Shown: piece after piece, positions 17,957-21,216 of the stretch
Layout of the letters: the number at the start of each line of letters is the position of its first letter
Numbering within the stretch: position 1 is the first letter of the stretch
NCBI GenBank assembly: GCA_014925825.1
Contig: JACGCK010000481.1
Coordinates: forward strand, 1-21,216
DNA from: Pholiota molesta
Lineage: Eukaryota; Basidiomycota; Agaricomycetes; Agaricales; Strophariaceae
Direction of reading: 5' to 3'
DNA length: 21,216 bases
Program-made: the position numbers and the translations under genes
The notes under the pieces: generated by a model
Told to the model about the DNA's origin: nothing
Databases searched by the model: none
What the model saw: only the letters and a program-made list of their open reading frames with translations

Positions 17957-20900
17957 ATGTCCACGACTCTCCCTCTTTTCTGGCACCTCTCGTCAGTGTC
18001 GAAGAAGGAGCGCATAGACGCCTCTGTCAAGTTAGTTGGTGCTCTTGAACAATTCCAAACGCAGTTTGCGCAAAAGCCTGCACCAGGCATCTCTGGATCC
18101 GACGACGAGGATGAGGACGAGGAATCTACTTCAAAATCTGATGGACTAGACTTATTGAACGCGCAAGATGTCTCTTACTCGATTCGACGACTTATTAGAG
18201 GTTTAGCGAGTTCGAGGGAACAGAGTAGATTGGGATTCGCGGTTGCTCTTACGGAAGTGCGTTATTATTTGCATAACATTGATTGTGCGTTCTTACATAT
18301 TTTCGAACTCCACATAGCTTTTGTCTCGTATAGACACTGTTACTTGCTCTCAAATAATCAATGTAATTATTGAGAGCACGAAACACCAAGGATCTATGAC
18401 AGGCCAAGAAGAACGCGATGTTTTATTTGCTCAACTTTTCGGGCTCATGTCCGTTGTCCAGTCCGGACTCGTCGTTCGCACAACACCCTTAGCGACTTCT
18501 GCCTCATCTTCCACGGCGGCTTCTTCTCCTGAAAGCTTCGTGCAAATTATTTCTCAACTGGTCGAATTGGGAGAAAAAAGGTCATGGTTGCGGGAAAGTG
18601 CATGGTTCGCTATTAGCTTGGCAACAGACGCGCTACATGGCTCGGATGCCCCATGGAAGGGTGAGGCGCTGGACGTACGCTGGAACTCTTATTCCAAACC
18701 AATACCGTCTGGTCGACCGAAAAGGTCGCAGTGGCTCTCAAATTGCAGGACAATCATCCTCAGCGTGATTGGAAGGCGCTCCTTTCACCCGCGTTCAAGA
18801 ATCCAGATTTGTTGAGTTCTGCAAACCTTTCTACAATATCGCGCATCCTAAAGGTTCGTAATGTATGTCTCAATTATATGTATACCTAATCATATCTCCG
18901 TGTCTTCATTCAGGAATCAACCACAGACGAGGAGGGCGAAAAAGATCAAGCCAAAGTGCCAAGTGGTACATGGAAACCTCAACTCAATTTCGCATGGGAC
19001 ATCATCCTAGACCAAATGTTACCCGGTCCCAATTCGCAACGGCCTGCAAAAGGCTCATTCCAGGACTTCTTCAGAATTGTAGTTGATGGTGAGCGAGCAG
19101 CATCCACTGTTTTCTTTCTTTGACGATGCTGAACTTCTCGTTAGAGTCGCTATTTTCCTCTACCGCTTCGTTCAACGCAAACTCTGGGGCTTCCAAGTCT
19201 TCCAAAAGGCCTTGAAGAGAGTTACGGAAGATAGCATGCCGATGCTCTTCACAAAAAACTTTATGAGGTCATGGATCAATCATTTGTCGAAGAAGGATAG
19301 ATATTTACATCAAGTGGCTATAAAAACTGTTCGTTTCTTTCACAGTTTCAGGTTCAGTAAATTCTCACGTGCACATATAGGCCACAGAAGTCCAAGCTTT
19401 CGTTAATGACAAACCCCAACTAGGTTTCGCTCTCATTTTACAGCTAACAGGGGCCAATGGCAGCCAACAATTTGATAAATTGACCAAAACGAAAACGGTA
19501 GAATCAATCCTTTCCTCGTTAGATACCAAGGGGATCCAAAGCTATGTCGACCATCTATTTTCTCTGATTGACGAGAAGGATAGCAAGAGGTGCGGCAACT
19601 AAGATTATACTTGTGATGTTCCTACTTACATAGACTTTATCAGCCTCGAAGTCGCTGCCATAAACAGCCGGCGGGCTTGGATCATCGACCAATTGGGCGT
19701 TCTGATTCGCAACGGTAAAATACCTAAAGAGGATGGATGGATCCTTTCCATTCTCAACTGGCTTGCGGTCCACGGTTTGTTTATTATCAAGAAGAAATCT
19801 TCCAAGAGCCCAATTGCACCTGTAAGTTTTCTTCTTGTGTATATTTCGTATTCGTATATTTCGTATATCTAACTTGGTCGTATAGCTTCATACAATCCCA
19901 GCCCCAGCATTCTCAGATGAACTTCGGCGAAGTTGTCGCAATCGGTTATTAGCCTGTCTTAGCGATCTTGGTTCCCAAACGGCAGTGGTCAAAAACGGTC
20001 AGTTCATGTTCTATGTCGATCTGGGAACATATCATTTACTCTGAACAGATGACAAGTTGACGAAGCTTGCTGCTGTCGCTTCCGATGGCGAATTCTGGAT
20101 ATCCAAAGTCCTCTCTACCATTGAAGAGCTGAAAAATGACAAGAAACACGCTACTCTTCTTACGGAGGTTGATGAAGAAGATATTGCTCTCCATGCTAAT
20201 GCTCGTGACACCATTCTGAAGCTTCGCAAGGTGGGACTCGATTTATTGTCCGGTTTGTATGCTGCTCACCTAGTTCAGATATCGAATGACCAGCAGGAAT
20301 CTGCTAAAGGCGCAGAACTTCTTCTGCTGGGTACTCTCCTTCAACGATATTGCATTGATGGTGAAGACGAGAGTATGGACCACGACGCACTAGAGGTGGG
20401 AATAACCGCGCAGTTATCATGATTAGCTATACTGAGTGAATATCTGCAGGTTTGCATCGATGCTGCTTCTCGTATGCTTTTACCGGACGGCAAAACGAAG
20501 AAAAAGGACAGGAAATCTACTGACGCAATGGAAGAAACTTCTGAAGAGCCCGTAGACGTCCTCGTTGATACCATCATTGGATTTTTAGAGAAATCTACTG
20601 CATATATGCGGACTGTAGGCAATCAGGTGTTCTCTTTACTATCAGGCTCTGTGAAAGATACTACTATAGACCTTATGTGACAGTGAGTTCAACCTATCAC
20701 CCTCTCATTTACGCATGGCTGATGTCATATTAGCAATTGGAACGGCGGGATCCTTCACAGCTACTTGAGGACGAAGACGAAGACATGGAGGATACAGAAG
20801 AAGACGACGATGACGCAGATGATGATGATGATGGTGGTGGTGGTGGCCAAGACGATTCGGACGAAGACGATGACGAAGGCATCGAAGATGATCTCGAGGA

Positions 20901-21216
20901 CGACGATGAGGAGGAAGAGGCCGACCTTGAACTGCGAAGCAAGATCGAAGAAGCCTTAAGGGTAAATGGTATCGAGCCAGCTACTGGGGAGACAGACAGC
21001 GAAGAGGAAGAACTCATGGATGATGAACAAATGATGGCAATTGACGAGCAACTTGCACAAGTTTTCCGTTCGCGTGCTAACGAAGGCAAAGCAGGAAAAA
21101 GTAAGTGATATTCTTCGTCCTTCATTACCATCTCCTCTAATTTTGTTAGATGTCGATGCCCAGCGAGAAGCCACGCATTTCAAGAACCGCGTTCTCGATC
21201 TAGTAGATACCTACTC
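17957..21216 (+). CDS. POL5: POL5 / DNA polymerase phi (MYBBP1A family), 3' truncated by window (three apparent frameshifts)
   Basis: Eleven exons are seen: 17957-18256, 18318-18853, 18914-19088, 19145-19328, 19381-19589, 19644-19821, 19886-19997, 20049-20395, 20450-20682, 20734-21100 and 21150 to the edge, about 903 codons of a protein usually near 1000-1200. POL5 is a nucleolar protein needed for rRNA synthesis and ribosome assembly; despite its name it is not thought to act as a replicative polymerase. Family marks are FWHLSSVSKKERIDASVKLV at the start, SYSIRRLIRGLASSREQSRL with GFAVALTELLSRIDTVT, GQEERDVLFAQLFGLMSVVQ, RKLWGFQVFQKALKRV, and the central acidic region after QLERRDPSQLLEDEDED (about residues 760-830). 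The remaining basic C-terminal tail would lie beyond the window. One base appears missing near 18675-18677, 19167-19171 and 20675-20679; each restores the frame and the phase of the next intron. Introns 2 and 4 have GTTCGT donors. Confidence 0.9.
20818..20847 (+). repeat. GAT5-GGY5 trinucleotide run in POL5
   Basis: Five GAT codons are followed by four GGT and one GGC, encoding five Asp then five Gly inside the acidic domain. A likely slippage-prone, length-variable site; the junction suggests a single GAT-to-GGT change later spread by expansion. Confidence 0.8.

Noticed and set aside
18257..18368. POL5 exon 2 starting at 18346 after CGTATAG
   Set aside because: That acceptor breaks the frame. 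The acceptor CACATAG ending at 18317 keeps phase 0 and supplies the expected LLSRID residues.
19590..19634. Shorter POL5 intron 5 ending at the earlier CATAG
   Set aside because: It gives the wrong phase for the next exon; the acceptor TATCAG at 19643 joins AG plus C in frame.
20730..21131. Minus-strand Ser-rich 133-codon ORF
   Set aside because: It is the antisense of the Asp/Glu-rich POL5 domain; GAY/GAR codons read backwards give Ser and Leu/Phe.
1..21216. CRISPR arrays, prokaryotic operons, phage or viral genes
   Set aside because: No regularly spaced repeats, Shine-Dalgarno-linked ORFs or viral hallmark motifs were seen; the spliceosomal introns show a eukaryotic nuclear genome.

Overview
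The window reads as nuclear DNA of a filamentous basidiomycete, most likely an agaricomycete. The protein genes are cut into many short exons by GT-AG introns, mostly 43-68 nt. Both tRNA genes carry introns. The best recognised enzyme, a GT4-type trehalose phosphorylase, is of the kind known from mushrooms. There is no operon structure and no bacterial, viral or CRISPR signal. All exon models were made by eye from splice motifs, phase arithmetic and remembered family motifs.

Layout. 1-4300: an intron-containing tRNA-Asn, a coiled-coil gene with a nine-residue repeat (1036-1804), a two-exon minus-strand gene of unknown function (2441-3051), a doubtful plus-strand ORF (3060-3435) and an intron-containing tRNA-Ser on the minus strand. 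4308-6440: a seven-exon mitochondrial RCC1-repeat protein of the FMP25 type. 6984-8688: an eleven-exon PAP2-family lipid phosphatase with two 12-nt exons. 8689-10844: 2.2 kb without a defensible gene. 10845-12918 (minus): a TFIIB/Brf1-like factor, sharing a 299-bp divergent promoter region with the next gene. 13218-16069: a thirteen-exon trehalose phosphorylase. 16552-17544: an unrecognised, probably nuclear protein ending in a small Cys/His motif. 17957 to the right edge: the first about 900 codons of POL5 (DNA polymerase phi / MYBBP1A family), truncated by the window.

Functions are mostly housekeeping: translation (tRNAs), Pol III transcription (TFIIB/Brf1-like), ribosome biogenesis (POL5), mitochondrial respiratory assembly (FMP25-like), phospholipid metabolism (PAP2) and trehalose metabolism. 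I see no evidence that the neighbours form one pathway.

The most notable property is not a new system. Four genes need about eight single-base corrections, every one a missing base and about half of them in G or C runs, while their splice sites and the surrounding reading frames are intact. I read this as uncorrected sequencing or assembly error rather than gene decay, and any protein prediction from this contig should allow for it. Other points worth checking are the micro-exons, recurrent GTTCGT 5' splice sites, a promoter motif pair shared by two genes, and paired MCB-like sites before POL5.
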